Shown here piece after piece: positions 7,776 to 18,085 of a stretch of DNA of 64,000 nt. The stretch lies in the NCBI RefSeq assembly GCF_000519305.1, contig NZ_KI912610.1:715949-779948 (forward strand), read 5' to 3'. This stretch comes from Mesorhizobium ciceri WSM4083 (lineage in GTDB: Bacteria; Pseudomonadota; Alphaproteobacteria; Rhizobiales; Rhizobiaceae). Positions within the stretch are counted from its first letter, which is position 1. Each line of letters begins with the position of its first letter. Made by a program: the position numbers and the translations under genes. The notes below the pieces were generated by a model. It searched no databases and was not told the origin of the DNA. It was given only the letters and a program-made list of their open reading frames with translations.

Positions 7776-8635
7776 TCCGCAACCTTCCACTGCTCACGCG
7801 ACTCACTGGCCGGATAGACGCCCAGAATCCGCACTTCGCGCGAGAAGAAACGAAGCTCATCCAGCGCCAGCTTGACCAGCGGATCGTCGGGATGGCCCTC
7901 GATGTCGGCGTAAAACAGCGTCGCCGTGAAAGCGCCCAGCTGGTAGCTCTCCAGCTTGGTCATGTTGATGCCGTTGGTGGCGAAGCCGCCCATCGCCTTG
8001 TAGAGCGCGGCCGGCACGTTGCGGACGCGGAAGATGAAGGTCGTCATCATCTTGACGTCAGGCGACGGGCGCTCGGCCCACTGCTTGTTCTTGGTCAGGA
8101 CGACGAAACGGGTGACGTTTGAGTCGGTATCCTCGACGTTTCGCTCGATGATATCGAGCCCGTAGAGGGTCGCTGCCAGTGCGGGCGACAGCGCCGCCAT
8201 GGTGTGGTCCTTGACCTCGGAGACCATCTTGGCGGCGCCAGCCGTGTCGCCGGCGACGATCGCCTTCCAGCCGTTCTTGCGGATGTATTTGCGGCACTGG
8301 CCAAGCGCGTGGATGTGGCTGTGCACCGTCTTGATCTCGTCGCGCTTGACGCCCGGCAGCACCATCAGCTGGAAATGGATCGGCAGGAAATATTCGCCGA
8401 TGATGTGCAGCTTCGATTCCGGCAAGAGATGATGGATATCGGCGACGCGCCCGGCAATGGTGTTTTCGATCGGGATCATGGCGAGATCGGCCTTGCCGGT
8501 CTCGACCGCGTTGAACGCATCCTCGAAGGTCGGACACGGCAACGGCTCCATCGATGGATAGACGTTGCGCGAGGCGGTGTCGGAATTGGCGCCCGGCTCG
8601 CCCTGGAAGGATATTCTGTTGGTCTTTTCAGGCAT
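7772..8635 (-). CDS. pheA: Prephenate dehydratase
   Basis: The 287-residue product is the monofunctional type without a chorismate mutase domain. It has the periplasmic-binding-like catalytic domain with ISFQGEPGANSD at the start, the segment IPIENTIAGRV and the catalytic NVTRF motif near residue 180, then a C-terminal ACT domain (TTFIFRVRNVPAALYKAMG...) ending about residue 270. It converts prephenate to phenylpyruvate in phenylalanine synthesis, with the ACT domain giving feedback control. It starts 9 bases after the kdsB stop and is probably cotranscribed with it. Its stop codon lies within the palindromic repeat. Confidence 0.96.
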   Translation of the reverse strand: MPEKTNRISFQGEPGANSDTASRNVYPSMEPLPCPTFEDAFNAVETGKADLAMIPIENTIAGRVADIHHLLPESKLHIIGEYFLPIHFQLMVLPGVKRDEIKTVHSHIHALGQCRKYIRKNGWKAIVAGDTAGAAKMVSEVKDHTMAALSPALAATLYGLDIIERNVEDTDSNVTRFVVLTKNKQWAERPSPDVKMMTTFIFRVRNVPAALYKAMGGFATNGINMTKLESYQLGAFTATLFYADIEGHPDDPLVKLALDELRFFSREVRILGVYPASESREQWKVAD

Positions 8636-8644
8636 GCCGATATC

Positions 8645-9373
8645 TCAGGTTGAAAGGATCTGTCTGGCGCGTTCTAGGTCTTCCGGCGTGTCGACGCCGA
8701 GCGGCAGCGACAGGACAATCTCGGCGTCGATGCGCATGCCGGCTTCCAGCGCCCGCAACTGTTCCAGCCGCTCGCGCCGTTCGAGCGGCGACGGCTTCAG
8801 CGCGACGAAACGCTCGAGTGCTTCGCGGCGGTAAGCATAGAGGCCGACATGATGGTAGAGCGGCCCCTCGCCCCAAGGCGCCGTGGCACGGGTGAAATAG
8901 AGCGCCCTCAGCCTGGTGCCGGAAAGTGGCGAACCGACGATCTTGACGACATTGGGGTTGGTCTTTTCCTCGTCGCGGACGATCTCGACGCCGAGCGTGG
9001 CGATGTCCACCGCACTGTCCTCGAAAGGCCTGAGCGACGCGGCGATGATCTGGGGATCGATCGTCGGCAGGTCGCCCTGCACATTGACGATGGTTTCGAC
9101 CTTGCGCCCGGGGTCGAGCGCGATCAGCGCCTCGTGGATGCGGTCGGAGCCGGATTCGTGATCCATGCGCGTCATCACAGCCTCGAAACCGTGCGCGCGC
9201 ACCGCTTGCGCCACGCTTTGCGTATCGGTCGCCACCACCACCCGGCCAAGGCCGGCTTCGGCGGCGCGGCGGGCGACATGGACGATCATCGGGGCGCCTG
9301 CGATGTCGGCCAGTGGCTTGCCCGGCAGGCGGGTCGAGGCCATGCGGGCCGGGATCAGGATCAGCGTGGACAT
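8645..9373 (-). CDS. kdsB: 3-deoxy-manno-octulosonate cytidylyltransferase
   Basis: The start ATG at 9373 gives 242 residues, the usual KdsB length. Diagnostic features are the nucleotide-binding [14 protein letters not shown] near the N terminus, [10 protein letters not shown], the motif [16 protein letters not shown], and [12 protein letters not shown]. The enzyme activates Kdo as CMP-Kdo for lipopolysaccharide inner core synthesis in the cytoplasm. It is divergent from the cytochrome c gene across a 193-base gap. pheA follows 9 bases later, a pairing I recall from other rhizobia. Confidence 0.96.
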   Translation of the reverse strand: MSTLILIPARMASTRLPGKPLADIAGAPMIVHVARRAAEAGLGRVVVATDTQSVAQAVRAHGFEAVMTRMDHESGSDRIHEALIALDPGRKVETIVNVQGDLPTIDPQIIAASLRPFEDSAVDIATLGVEIVRDEEKTNPNVVKIVGSPLSGTRLRALYFTRATAPWGEGPLYHHVGLYAYRREALERFVALKPSPLERRERLEQLRALEAGMRIDAEIVLSLPLGVDTPEDLERARQILST

Positions 9374-9566
9374 TTCGGGTGCAAGGCGTCTCGAAAGAGG
9401 ACAGGGAAAGTGGCAAAAGGTCTCACTGGAAGCGCCCTTATAGGTGTTGCAACGCCGCAGCAAAAGACCTAGTTTCCGCCCGATTTGACCGCCCTGGCAG
9501 GACGGGTCACGATACCGACGGACGGAGTGGACGGTTCTGTCCGCCGGAAAAGGGAGCAAGGGGCGT

Positions 9567-10253
9567 ATGGATTCCAACGAAGTCAACAAACTGCTCGCCG
9601 GATTGCTCGGAACCGTTTTCGTCGTCTTCTCGGTCGGCCTGGTGTCCGATGCGCTGTTTGCCTCGCCGGCGCCGGAAAAGCCCGGCTTCGCCATCGAGGC
9701 CGCGGAGCCCGCCGAAGGCGGTCCGGCCGCGCCTGCCGCCGCGGCCAAGCCGATCGCCGATCTGCTGGCAACCGCCAATGTCGAGCAAGGTGCTGCCGTC
9801 TTCAAGAAGTGCCAGGCCTGCCATTCCGGCGAAAAGGGTGGCCCCAACAAGGTCGGCCCCGACCTGTGGGATCTCATCGACCGCCCGGTCGCCGAGCATG
9901 AAGGCTTTGCCTATTCGGCCGGCATGAAGGAATTCTCCAAGGGCGGCGCCGAGAAGTGGACCTACGACAATCTCAACCACTTCATCACCTCGCCGAAGAA
10001 ATTCGTGAAGGGCACCGCCATGGGCTTCGCCGGCCTGCCCAAGGACGAGGACCGCGCCAACGTCATCGCCTATCTGCGCACGCTGTCGGACAATCCCAAG
10101 CCGCTGCCGGCACCGGGTGCTGCCGCCGATGCAGGCGCCAAGCCTGCCGATGCAGCCGCTCCGGCAAAGCCGGCTGAGGGCGCCAAGCCAGCAGCGCCGG
10201 CCGCTCCCGCCGCCCCGGCTCCGGCCGCACCGGCCCCAGCGCCTGCCCAATAA
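9567..10253 (+). CDS. Membrane-anchored class I cytochrome c (CycM / c552 type)
   Basis: The 228-residue product has an N-terminal signal anchor (residues 8-32) and an Ala/Pro linker, then a heme domain with CQACH at 82-86 and an axial methionine in GTAMGFAG. The spacing and the [17 protein letters not shown] segment match the CycM/cytochrome c552 group, which carries electrons from the bc1 complex to terminal oxidases at the periplasmic face. The last 55 residues are an Ala/Pro/Lys low-complexity tail, longer than I expect for the family. A strong terminator follows. Confidence 0.93.
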   Translation: MDSNEVNKLLAGLLGTVFVVFSVGLVSDALFASPAPEKPGFAIEAAEPAEGGPAAPAAAAKPIADLLATANVEQGAAVFKKCQACHSGEKGGPNKVGPDLWDLIDRPVAEHEGFAYSAGMKEFSKGGAEKWTYDNLNHFITSPKKFVKGTAMGFAGLPKDEDRANVIAYLRTLSDNPKPLPAPGAAADAGAKPADAAAPAKPAEGAKPAAPAAPAAPAPAAPAPAPAQ

Positions 10254-10280
10254 TTTCGATATCATCTCGACGACCTTGAA

Positions 10281-10306
10281 AAAGCCGGGTTCAGCCCGGC
10301 TTTTTT
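10281..10306 (+). terminator. Rho-independent terminator of the cytochrome c gene
   Basis: AAGCCGGG and CCCGGCTT pair across a short loop (TTCAG), followed directly by a run of six T, 28 bases after the stop codon. This is the clearest intrinsic terminator in the window and separates the cytochrome gene from the yej operon. Confidence 0.92.
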
Positions 10307-10409
10307 GTTGGGAAAACCGCATAGGCGGCGACAAAGCCGCGCATGGCGGTTTTCACGAGCGCCAAATCATCTAGATTGCCCAAGAACGGCATTGCGAAGA
10401 GGATAGTGC

Positions 10410-12287
10410 ATGACGGTTGGCCGAACGCTTCTCAACTCGTTGCTGGCGGCAGCCCTTCTGGCGGCGGGATTGCAGGCTGCCCGCGCCGACGAATGGCGCA
10501 CCACCTCATCGCTGATCGGCGAATCCAAATACGGCGCCAATTTCCAGCACTACGACTACGTCAACCCGAACGCGCCCAAGGGCGGCACGCTGAACTCGGT
10601 GGTGCCAGGCACATTCGACAGCTTCAACCCCTACGTCGTCCAGGGATCGCCGGCCGCGGGCCTGGTCGGGTTCGGCGGCGGCCTGCTCTACGACACGCTG
10701 ATGGAGCAGGCGACCGACGAAGGCAGCACCAGCCATCCGCTGATCGCCGATGCCTACAAATATCCTGATGACTATTCCTCCGCGACCTACCGGCTCGACC
10801 CGCGTGCCAAATGGCATGACGGCCAGCCGATCACCGTCGATGACGTGATCTGGTCGTTCCAGGTACTCAAGGCCAACAGCCCGCAATACAGCCGCTATTT
10901 CGAGAATGTCACCGATGCGGTGGCGATTTCGGATCGCGAGGTGGAGTTCCATTTCAACCAGAAGGGCAATCGCGAACTGCCCAAGATCATCGGCGACCTT
11001 GCCGTGCTGCCGAAACATTGGTGGGAAGGCACCGATGCCAACGGCAAGAAACGCGACGTGACCAAGCCGACCCTGGAAATCCCGCTCGGTTCGGCCGCCT
11101 ACAAGATCGCCAGCTTCAAGCCGGGTTCGGAGGTCATTTGGCAGCGTGTGCCGGACTACTGGGCGGCCAAGCTGCCGGTGAAGATCGGCCGCGAGAACTT
11201 CGACACGCGACGCTACACCTATATCCTCGACGACAACGCTGCCTGGCTCGCCTTCACCAAGGGCGGGCTGGAAGACATCAACCGCGAATACAGTTCGCGC
11301 AAATGGGCGACGGCCTACAATTTTCCGGCGTTCCAGGCCGGCGATGTCATCAAGAAGGATTTTCAGACCAAGGCGCCGGCAGCGATGCAGGGCTTCGTCC
11401 TCAACCAGCGGAGGCCACTGTTTCAGGACCGGCTGGTGCGTGAGGCGCTGACCATCCCATTCGATTTCGAGAGCATGAACCGCACGCTGTTCTTCGGCTT
11501 CAACACCCGAACGTCGAGCTATTTCCAGGGCACCGAACTGGCGTCGAGCGGATTGCCGCAAGGCAAGGAACTGGAGATCCTGGAAAAATACCGCGACAAG
11601 CTGCCGCCCGAACTTTTCACCCAGGAATTCAAGCTGCCGGTCTATGATTCCCCGCAGGCGGAACGGAAGTACCTGAAACAGGCGGTCGATCTCTTCGCCA
11701 AGGCGGGCTGGGTGATCAAGGGCGGCAAGATGGTCAATGCCAAGACCGGCGCGCCGTTCAAGTTCGAAATCCTCGGCTGGAACGACACCGACCAGGTGAT
11801 CGCCAGCCCCTACATCGCCAATCTGCGCAAGATCGGTGTCGACGCCACTTTGCGCATCATCGACCAGACGCAGTACATCAACCGCGTCAACAATTTCGAT
11901 TTCGATGTCGTCACAGGCATCCTCCAGCAGTCGGAATCGCCGGGCAACGAGCAACGCGACTTCTGGAGCTCGAAAGCCGCCGGCTCGCCCGGTTCGCGCA
12001 ATCTGATGGGCATCAAGGATCCGACCGTCGACGCGCTGGTCGATCGCATCATCTTCGCCACCGACCGCGACGATCTCGTCGCCGCCACCCATGCGCTCGA
12101 TCGCATCCTGTTGTGGAACTTCTACGTCGTTCCGCAATATTACCGGTCGGCCGTGTGGCTGGCCTATTGGGACAAGTTCAAATTCCCCGACAAGCAGCCT
12201 GCCTATGTCGGAGCCGACATCGACTCCTGGTGGATCGACCCGGACAAGGAGAAGGCCTTGGCGGCCAAATACAAGGGTGGCAATTGA
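10410..12287 (+). CDS. yejA1: Peptide ABC transporter substrate-binding protein, YejA-like copy 1
   Basis: The 625-residue product has a Sec signal peptide (about residues 1-26, ending AARADE) and the SBP_bac_5 fold. Typical segments are HYDYVNPNAPKGG, FDSFNPYVVQGSP, and ATYRLDPRAKWHDGQPITVDDV, and a family-specific FVLNQRRPLFQDRLVREAL. It sits in the periplasm and delivers peptides to the YejBEF pore. The stop overlaps the start of the second binding protein (TGATG), so the two are translationally coupled. In Sinorhizobium the equivalent Yej transporter has been linked to tolerance of plant NCR peptides; this role here is inferred. Confidence 0.9.
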   Translation: MTVGRTLLNSLLAAALLAAGLQAARADEWRTTSSLIGESKYGANFQHYDYVNPNAPKGGTLNSVVPGTFDSFNPYVVQGSPAAGLVGFGGGLLYDTLMEQATDEGSTSHPLIADAYKYPDDYSSATYRLDPRAKWHDGQPITVDDVIWSFQVLKANSPQYSRYFENVTDAVAISDREVEFHFNQKGNRELPKIIGDLAVLPKHWWEGTDANGKKRDVTKPTLEIPLGSAAYKIASFKPGSEVIWQRVPDYWAAKLPVKIGRENFDTRRYTYILDDNAAWLAFTKGGLEDINREYSSRKWATAYNFPAFQAGDVIKKDFQTKAPAAMQGFVLNQRRPLFQDRLVREALTIPFDFESMNRTLFFGFNTRTSSYFQGTELASSGLPQGKELEILEKYRDKLPPELFTQEFKLPVYDSPQAERKYLKQAVDLFAKAGWVIKGGKMVNAKTGAPFKFEILGWNDTDQVIASPYIANLRKIGVDATLRIIDQTQYINRVNNFDFDVVTGILQQSESPGNEQRDFWSSKAAGSPGSRNLMGIKDPTVDALVDRIIFATDRDDLVAATHALDRILLWNFYVVPQYYRSAVWLAYWDKFKFPDKQPAYVGADIDSWWIDPDKEKALAAKYKGGN

Positions 12288-14155
12288 TGGCGGCCCTTGC
12301 CCGTCGCGACTTTCTCGCCCTGGGCAGTGCCGCGGCAGCAGCCGCCCTGCTGCCAGGCCGGGCCTTCGGCGACACTGCGACCGGCACCAAGCTGCATGGC
12401 CTGTCGGCCTTCGGCGACCTCAAATACAGGCCGGACTTCGCGCATTTCGACTACGTCAATCCGGACGCCCCAAAGGGCGGCCAGATGAATTTCGCGCCGC
12501 CGAACGCAACCCTCAATCAGAGCTTCCTGACCTTCAACACCTTGAACTCACTGGTGCTGAAGGGGGAAGCGCCGCCGCGCACCGAACTCTGTTTCGATTC
12601 GCTGATGACAAGCGCGCTCGATGAGCCGGATGCGGCCTACGGCCTGCTCGCCGAAACCGTTACCCTGTCGCCCGACCGCAACGGTTTCCGCTTCGCGCTG
12701 CGACCGCAAGCGCGTTTCCACGACGGCTCGCCGCTGACCGCGGACGACGTTGTCTTCGCGCTGAAGCTTTTTAAGGACAAGGGCCATCCGAACCTTTCCC
12801 AGGCGTTGCGGTACATGACCGACGCGGTTGCGGTCGATCCCGCCACCGTCGATCTCACCCTCAACGGCAAGCAGTCGGCGCAAAACATCCTTGCGATCGT
12901 GGGGATGCCGATCGTCTCCAAGGCCTTTTATACGGCCAATGATTTCGATGCTTCGACCATGACACCGCCGCTTGGCTCGGGTCCCTACAAGATTGGACGC
13001 GTGGCGGCCGGACAGACGGTCGAATATGACCGCGTGGCCGACTATTGGGGCCGCGATCTGCCAGTGAACCGCGGCCTCTACAATTTCGACCGCATCCGCA
13101 TCGACTTCTATCTTGACCGGCAGGCGGCGTTCGAGGCCTTCAAGAAAGGCGACACGCATTTCCGCGAGGAATTCACCTCGCGGGTATGGGCGACCGGCTA
13201 CGACTTTCCGGCGCTAAAGGACGGCAAGGTCGTCAAACGGGAATTTCCCGGTGAGAAGACGCCGGACATGCAGAGCGTCGCGCTGAATCAGCGCCGTCCG
13301 CAATTCCGCGATGAGCGGGTGCGGCGGGCGATCGCCCGGTGCTTCGATTTCGAATGGATGAAGCGGGCCTTGTTTTACGGCTCCTACGAGCGTTCTCAAT
13401 CGAATTTCGAACGATCGGATTACAAGGCCGAAGGCCTGCCCTCGCCTGAGGAATTGGCCCTGCTGGAGCCGTTCCGGGCCGAGTTGCCGCCAGAGGTTTT
13501 CGGTGAAGCGGTAACACAGCCCCTGTCCGACGGTTCGGGCCATGACCGCAAGCTGCTGGGCGAGGCTTCGAGATTGCTCGCGCAAGCCGGCTGGAAACGC
13601 GATGGCAGTTTCGTCGTCGACGACAAGGGTGAGCGACTGCGGGTCGAAATGCTGGCGGAGGACGACGGCATCGTTCGCATCTACACCCCGTGGTCCGAGA
13701 ATATGAAGGCGATCGGGATCGACGCATCGATCCGGCAAATCGATTCGGCGCAGTATGAGCAGCGGCACAGCAATTACGACTTCGACCTTGCCTTGCTGCA
13801 TTGGTCGATCGGGGCGACGCCGACCGACGACAGCCTGCAGATGCTCTATGATTCCCGGATGGCGAAAATCCCGGGGCAACGCAACTATCCGGGCACCGAA
13901 AGCAAGGCCATCGACGCCCTGATCGCGGCAGCCGGCAAGGCGAAAGACCGTATAGAACTCGTCACGGCGCTCAGAGCGCTCGACCGGGTCTTGCGCGCGC
14001 GCCTCGACTGGATTCCAACATACTATCTGGCGAATCACCGCGTCGCCTATTGGGACATGTTCGGCTTTGTCGAACAGAAGCCCGATTTCGGCTTTCCGGT
14101 CGAGACGCTGTGGTGGTTCGATAAGGGCAAGGCGGCAAGAATTGGCAAAGGCTGA
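12287..14155 (+). CDS. yejA2: Peptide ABC transporter substrate-binding protein, YejA-like copy 2
   Basis: The ATG at 12287 overlaps the preceding stop. The 622-residue product has a twin-arginine signal (ARRDFLALGSAAAAAALLPG), unlike the Sec signal of copy 1. It is clearly homologous to the upstream protein along its length: HFDYVNPDAPKGG, FRFALRPQARFHDGSPLTADDVVF and ALNQRRPQFRDERVRRAI line up with the same segments. The two probably arose by tandem duplication and may bind different peptides for one permease. Export by Tat suggests folding before transport. yejB follows after 30 bases. Confidence 0.9.
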   Translation: MAALARRDFLALGSAAAAAALLPGRAFGDTATGTKLHGLSAFGDLKYRPDFAHFDYVNPDAPKGGQMNFAPPNATLNQSFLTFNTLNSLVLKGEAPPRTELCFDSLMTSALDEPDAAYGLLAETVTLSPDRNGFRFALRPQARFHDGSPLTADDVVFALKLFKDKGHPNLSQALRYMTDAVAVDPATVDLTLNGKQSAQNILAIVGMPIVSKAFYTANDFDASTMTPPLGSGPYKIGRVAAGQTVEYDRVADYWGRDLPVNRGLYNFDRIRIDFYLDRQAAFEAFKKGDTHFREEFTSRVWATGYDFPALKDGKVVKREFPGEKTPDMQSVALNQRRPQFRDERVRRAIARCFDFEWMKRALFYGSYERSQSNFERSDYKAEGLPSPEELALLEPFRAELPPEVFGEAVTQPLSDGSGHDRKLLGEASRLLAQAGWKRDGSFVVDDKGERLRVEMLAEDDGIVRIYTPWSENMKAIGIDASIRQIDSAQYEQRHSNYDFDLALLHWSIGATPTDDSLQMLYDSRMAKIPGQRNYPGTESKAIDALIAAAGKAKDRIELVTALRALDRVLRARLDWIPTYYLANHRVAYWDMFGFVEQKPDFGFPVETLWWFDKGKAARIGKG

Positions 14156-14185
14156 GATGTTCGCTCAACGAGGGCAGAAGGCCTG

Positions 14186-15283
14186 ATGGGCGCCTATATC
14201 CTGCGTCGCATCCTTTTGATGATCCCGACGCTGTTCGGCATCATGGCAATATCCTTCGCCGTTATCCAGTTCGCCCCCGGCGGCCCGGTCGAACAGGTCA
14301 TCGCCCGGCTGACCAATCAGGGCGGCAGCGACCGCCTCGGCGGTGGTGGCGGCGACGCGGGTGCTGGCGGCAATTTCGATGCCGCCGGTGACGTCAGTTC
14401 GAAATATCGCGGTGCCCAGGGGCTCGATCCGGAATTCATCAAGAAGCTGGAGAAACAGTTCGGCTTCGACAAGCCGCCGCTCGAGCGCTTCGGTATGATG
14501 CTGTGGAATTATGCCCGCTTCGATTTCGGCGACAGCTATTTCCGCGACATTTCGGTGCTCGACCTGATCCTGGAAAAGATGCCGGTGTCGATCTCGATCG
14601 GGCTGTGGATCACGCTTTTGTCCTACCTGATCTCGATCCCGCTCGGCATCCGCAAGGCGGTCAAGGACGGCACTCCGTTCGACGTCTGGACCAGCGGCGT
14701 CGTCATTGTCGGCTATGCCATTCCGGGCTTCCTGTTCGGCATCATGCTGATGGTGCTGTTTGCCGGCGGGTCGTTCTGGGACTGGTTTCCGCTGCGCGGC
14801 CTGACCTCGGACAATTGGGATCAATTGTCCTGGTGGGGCAAGATCGTCGACTATTTCTGGCATATGACCTTGCCGCTGACCGCGTTGGTGCTGTCTGCCT
14901 TTGCCACGACGACGCTGCTGACCAAGAACTCTTTCCTCGAAGAAATCCGCAAGCAATATGTGGTGACGGCGCGCGCCAAGGGCCTGTCGGAACGGCAGGT
15001 GCTCTACGGCCACGTCTTCCGCAACGCCATGCTGATCGTCATCGCCGGCTTTCCGGGCGCCTTCATCTCGGCCTTCTTCACCGGCTCGCTGCTGATCGAG
15101 AACATCTTCTCCCTTGATGGCCTCGGCCTGCTCGGTTTCCGGTCGGTGGTCGAGCGCGACTATCCGGTGGTGTTCGCCAACCTCTACATCTTCTCGCTTC
15201 TGGGGCTGTTCGTCGGGCTTTTGTCCGACCTGCTCTACACCTGGGTCGATCCGCGCATCGATTTCGAGCGGAGAGACGTCTGA
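14186..15283 (+). CDS. yejB: Peptide ABC transporter permease YejB
   Basis: The 365-residue protein starts with the transmembrane helix of DppB-like permeases ([20 protein letters not shown]) and carries a Gly-rich insert (about residues 45-70) between the first helix and the [15 protein letters not shown] segment, a trait I associate with YejB. Several further helices follow, and the EAA loop ([22 protein letters not shown]) contacts the ATPase. It forms the inner-membrane channel with YejE. RBS-like AGGGCAGAAGG precedes the start. The stop overlaps the yejE start. Confidence 0.94.
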   Translation: MGAYILRRILLMIPTLFGIMAISFAVIQFAPGGPVEQVIARLTNQGGSDRLGGGGGDAGAGGNFDAAGDVSSKYRGAQGLDPEFIKKLEKQFGFDKPPLERFGMMLWNYARFDFGDSYFRDISVLDLILEKMPVSISIGLWITLLSYLISIPLGIRKAVKDGTPFDVWTSGVVIVGYAIPGFLFGIMLMVLFAGGSFWDWFPLRGLTSDNWDQLSWWGKIVDYFWHMTLPLTALVLSAFATTTLLTKNSFLEEIRKQYVVTARAKGLSERQVLYGHVFRNAMLIVIAGFPGAFISAFFTGSLLIENIFSLDGLGLLGFRSVVERDYPVVFANLYIFSLLGLFVGLLSDLLYTWVDPRIDFERRDV

Positions 15284-16428
15284 TGTCGCAGGCTACAGTC
15301 CCCGTGGACGCGGCACCCGCGCGGATAAAGCGGCCGTTTCTGTCGCCGCTCAACAAGCGCCGCCTGCAGAATTTCAAAGCCAACCGGCGCGGCTACTGGT
15401 CGCTGTGGATATTCCTCGTCCTGTTCGTGCTGTCGCTGTTTTCCGAGTTCATCGCCAACGACAAGCCGATCATCGCTTCCTACAAGGGCGAGATCCTGTT
15501 TCCCGTCCTGGTCGCCTACCCCGAGGAAAAATTCGGTGGTTTCTATGCCGTCACCGATTATCGCGACCCGGTCATCCAGGACGAGATCAACGCCAATGGC
15601 TGGATGATCTGGCCGCCGGTGCGCTATTCCTATCAGACCGTCAACAATGCCATTCCGGAAGCAGCGCCGGCCAAGCCGTCCTGGCAGTATGACGCCACGA
15701 AGCGCTGCAACCAGTATCCGCAAGGTGCCGCCGACCCCGCCTGCATGGTCGGCAACTGGAATTGGCTCGGCACCGACGACCAGGCGCGCGACGTGCTGGC
15801 GCGCGTCATCTACGGCTTCCGCATTTCGGTTCTGTTCGGCCTGATCCTGACCGCCGGCTCGGCATTGATCGGCGTCGCGGCCGGCGCCGTGCAAGGCTAT
15901 TTCGGCGGCTGGACGGATCTCTTGTTCCAGCGCTTCATCGAAATCTGGTCGGCCATCCCGGTGCTCTATCTCCTGCTCATCGTCGCCGCCATTCTGCCGC
16001 CGGGCTTCTTCATCCTGCTCGGCCTGATGCTGCTGTTCTCCTGGGTGGCGCTGGTCGGCGTGGTGCGGGCCGAGTTCCTGCGCGCCCGCAATTTCGAATA
16101 TGTCAACGCGGCGCGCGCGCTCGGCGTGCCCAACCGCACCATCATGTTCCGGCACCTGTTGCCCAACGCCATGGTGGCGACATTGACCTTCATGCCCTTC
16201 CTGCTCTCGGGCTCGATCTCGACGCTGACCTCGCTCGACTACCTTGGTTTCGGCCTGCCGCCCGGCTCCGCCTCGCTCGGCGAACTGCTCAAGCAGGCAC
16301 AGCGCAACCTCAATGCGCCGTGGCTCGGCATTTCCGGCTTCGTCGTCATCTCGCTGATGCTGTCGCTGCTGGTCTTCGTCGGCGAGGCGACGCGCGACGC
16401 CTTCGATCCGCGCAAGACGTTCAGATGA
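15283..16428 (+). CDS. yejE: Peptide ABC transporter permease YejE
   Basis: The 381-residue permease has an N-terminal OppC-type domain with one helix at about residues 37-60, a large periplasmic loop of about 130 residues (typical for YejE, with HWLGTDDQARDVLARV-like spacing: NWLGTDDQARD), and a BPD_transp_1 core. The EAA loop reads NAARALGVPNRTIMFRHLLPNA, close to the C-terminal SLDYLGFGLPPG motif. Start and stop overlap with its neighbours by 1 and 4 bases, so all five yej genes form one tightly coupled operon. Confidence 0.94.
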   Translation: MSQATVPVDAAPARIKRPFLSPLNKRRLQNFKANRRGYWSLWIFLVLFVLSLFSEFIANDKPIIASYKGEILFPVLVAYPEEKFGGFYAVTDYRDPVIQDEINANGWMIWPPVRYSYQTVNNAIPEAAPAKPSWQYDATKRCNQYPQGAADPACMVGNWNWLGTDDQARDVLARVIYGFRISVLFGLILTAGSALIGVAAGAVQGYFGGWTDLLFQRFIEIWSAIPVLYLLLIVAAILPPGFFILLGLMLLFSWVALVGVVRAEFLRARNFEYVNAARALGVPNRTIMFRHLLPNAMVATLTFMPFLLSGSISTLTSLDYLGFGLPPGSASLGELLKQAQRNLNAPWLGISGFVVISLMLSLLVFVGEATRDAFDPRKTFR

Positions 16429-18056
16429 GCGAAGCCCCCTTGCTCAGCGTACAGGACCTCAGCGTCGCCTTCAGCCAGGGCGGCGGCCAGTCGACGGCTG
16501 TCGACCACATCTCGTTCGACATCGCCAAGGGCGAGACGGTGGCGCTGGTCGGCGAATCCGGTTCCGGCAAATCGGTCTCGGCGCTTTCGGTGCTGAAGCT
16601 GCTGCCCTATCCAAGCGCCAGCCACCCCTCGGGAAAGATCGTGTTCCAGGGCGCCGACCTGCTGGCGATGAGCGAAAAGCAGTTGCGGCAGGTGCGCGGC
16701 AACAAGATCACCATGATCTTCCAGGAGCCGATGACCTCGCTCAATCCGCTGCACACGATCGAGCAGCAGATCGTCGAGATCCTGAAGCTGCACCAGGGCA
16801 TGGCCGACCGCCCGGCCAAGGAACGCACACTGGCCCTGCTCAACGAGGTCGGCATCCGCGATCCGCACAAGCGCCTCGATGCCTATCCGCACCAGTTGTC
16901 CGGCGGCCAGCGCCAGCGCGTGATGATCGCCATGGCGTTGGCCAACGAGCCCGAACTTCTGATCGCCGACGAGCCGACGACGGCGCTCGACGTCACCGTG
17001 CAGGCGCAGATCCTCGAATTGCTGGCCGGCTTGAAGAGCCGCAAGGGCATGTCGATGCTGTTCATCACCCATGATCTCGGCATCGTGCGCAAGATTGCCG
17101 ACCGCGTCTGCGTGATGACCAAGGGCAAGATCGTCGAGACCGGGCCGACCAAGGAGATCTTCGCCAATCCGCAGCATGCCTATACGCGGCATCTGCTGGC
17201 GGCCGAGCCGAAGGGCAAGCCGCCGGCCGCCAATGCCGACGCCAAGCCTGTCATGACCGGCAAGGACATAAAGGTCTGGTTCCCGATCAAGCAGGGCTTC
17301 TTCCGCCGCACCGTCGACAATGTGAAGGCGGTCGACGGCATCGATGTCACCGTGCGCGCCGGCCAGACGCTTGGCGTGGTCGGCGAATCCGGCTCCGGCA
17401 AGACGACGCTCGGCCTGGCGCTGGCGCGCATGATCTCGTCGACCGGCATGATCCAGTTCAACGGCCGCGACATCAACCAGCTGTCCTTCAACGCCATGCG
17501 GCCGCTCAGGCGCGAATTGCAGATCGTCTTCCAGGATCCGTTCGGCTCGCTCAGCCCGCGCATGTCGATCGCCGAGATCATCGAGGAAGGCCTCAAGATC
17601 CACGAGCCGAAGCTGTCGCCCGACGAGCGCGACGACAAGGTGGCCGCCGTGCTGAAGGAGGTCGGGCTCGATCCGGCGACACGCAACCGCTATCCGCACG
17701 AGTTTTCCGGCGGCCAGCGCCAGCGCGTTGCCATCGCACGCGCCATGGTGCTCAACCCGCGCTTCGTCATGCTGGACGAGCCGACATCGGCGCTCGACAT
17801 GAGCGTGCAGGCGCAGGTCGTCGACCTCCTGCGCAGCCTGCAGGCCAAGCACGACCTCGCCTATCTCTTCATCAGCCATGATTTGAAAGTCATCCGCGCG
17901 CTGGCCAACGACGTCATCGTCATGCGCAATGGCAGGATCGTCGAAGCCGGCCCTTCCCAGCAGATTTTTGAAAATCCGCAAACCGACTATACTCGGGCGC
18001 TGATCTCGGCCGCCTTCAAGATCGAGACGGCGCCGGTCGGCATCGTCAGCGAGTGA
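16425..18056 (+). CDS. yejF: Peptide ABC transporter ATP-binding protein YejF, two fused ATPase domains
   Basis: The ATG at 16425 overlaps the yejE stop; a longer open frame upstream is a shadow of yejE. The 543-residue product has two complete nucleotide-binding domains, each with Walker [10 protein letters not shown], a Q loop, the signature LSGGQRQR or FSGGQRQR, and Walker [13 protein letters not shown] or [11 protein letters not shown]. Each ends with the oligopeptide-transporter C-terminal extension. It powers YejBE from the cytoplasm. The next gene starts 29 bases later and may be read through. Confidence 0.95.
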   Translation: MSEAPLLSVQDLSVAFSQGGGQSTAVDHISFDIAKGETVALVGESGSGKSVSALSVLKLLPYPSASHPSGKIVFQGADLLAMSEKQLRQVRGNKITMIFQEPMTSLNPLHTIEQQIVEILKLHQGMADRPAKERTLALLNEVGIRDPHKRLDAYPHQLSGGQRQRVMIAMALANEPELLIADEPTTALDVTVQAQILELLAGLKSRKGMSMLFITHDLGIVRKIADRVCVMTKGKIVETGPTKEIFANPQHAYTRHLLAAEPKGKPPAANADAKPVMTGKDIKVWFPIKQGFFRRTVDNVKAVDGIDVTVRAGQTLGVVGESGSGKTTLGLALARMISSTGMIQFNGRDINQLSFNAMRPLRRELQIVFQDPFGSLSPRMSIAEIIEEGLKIHEPKLSPDERDDKVAAVLKEVGLDPATRNRYPHEFSGGQRQRVAIARAMVLNPRFVMLDEPTSALDMSVQAQVVDLLRSLQAKHDLAYLFISHDLKVIRALANDVIVMRNGRIVEAGPSQQIFENPQTDYTRALISAAFKIETAPVGIVSE

Positions 18057-18085
18057 TTTGCGTGGAGAGGGACTAAAAGACCGCA

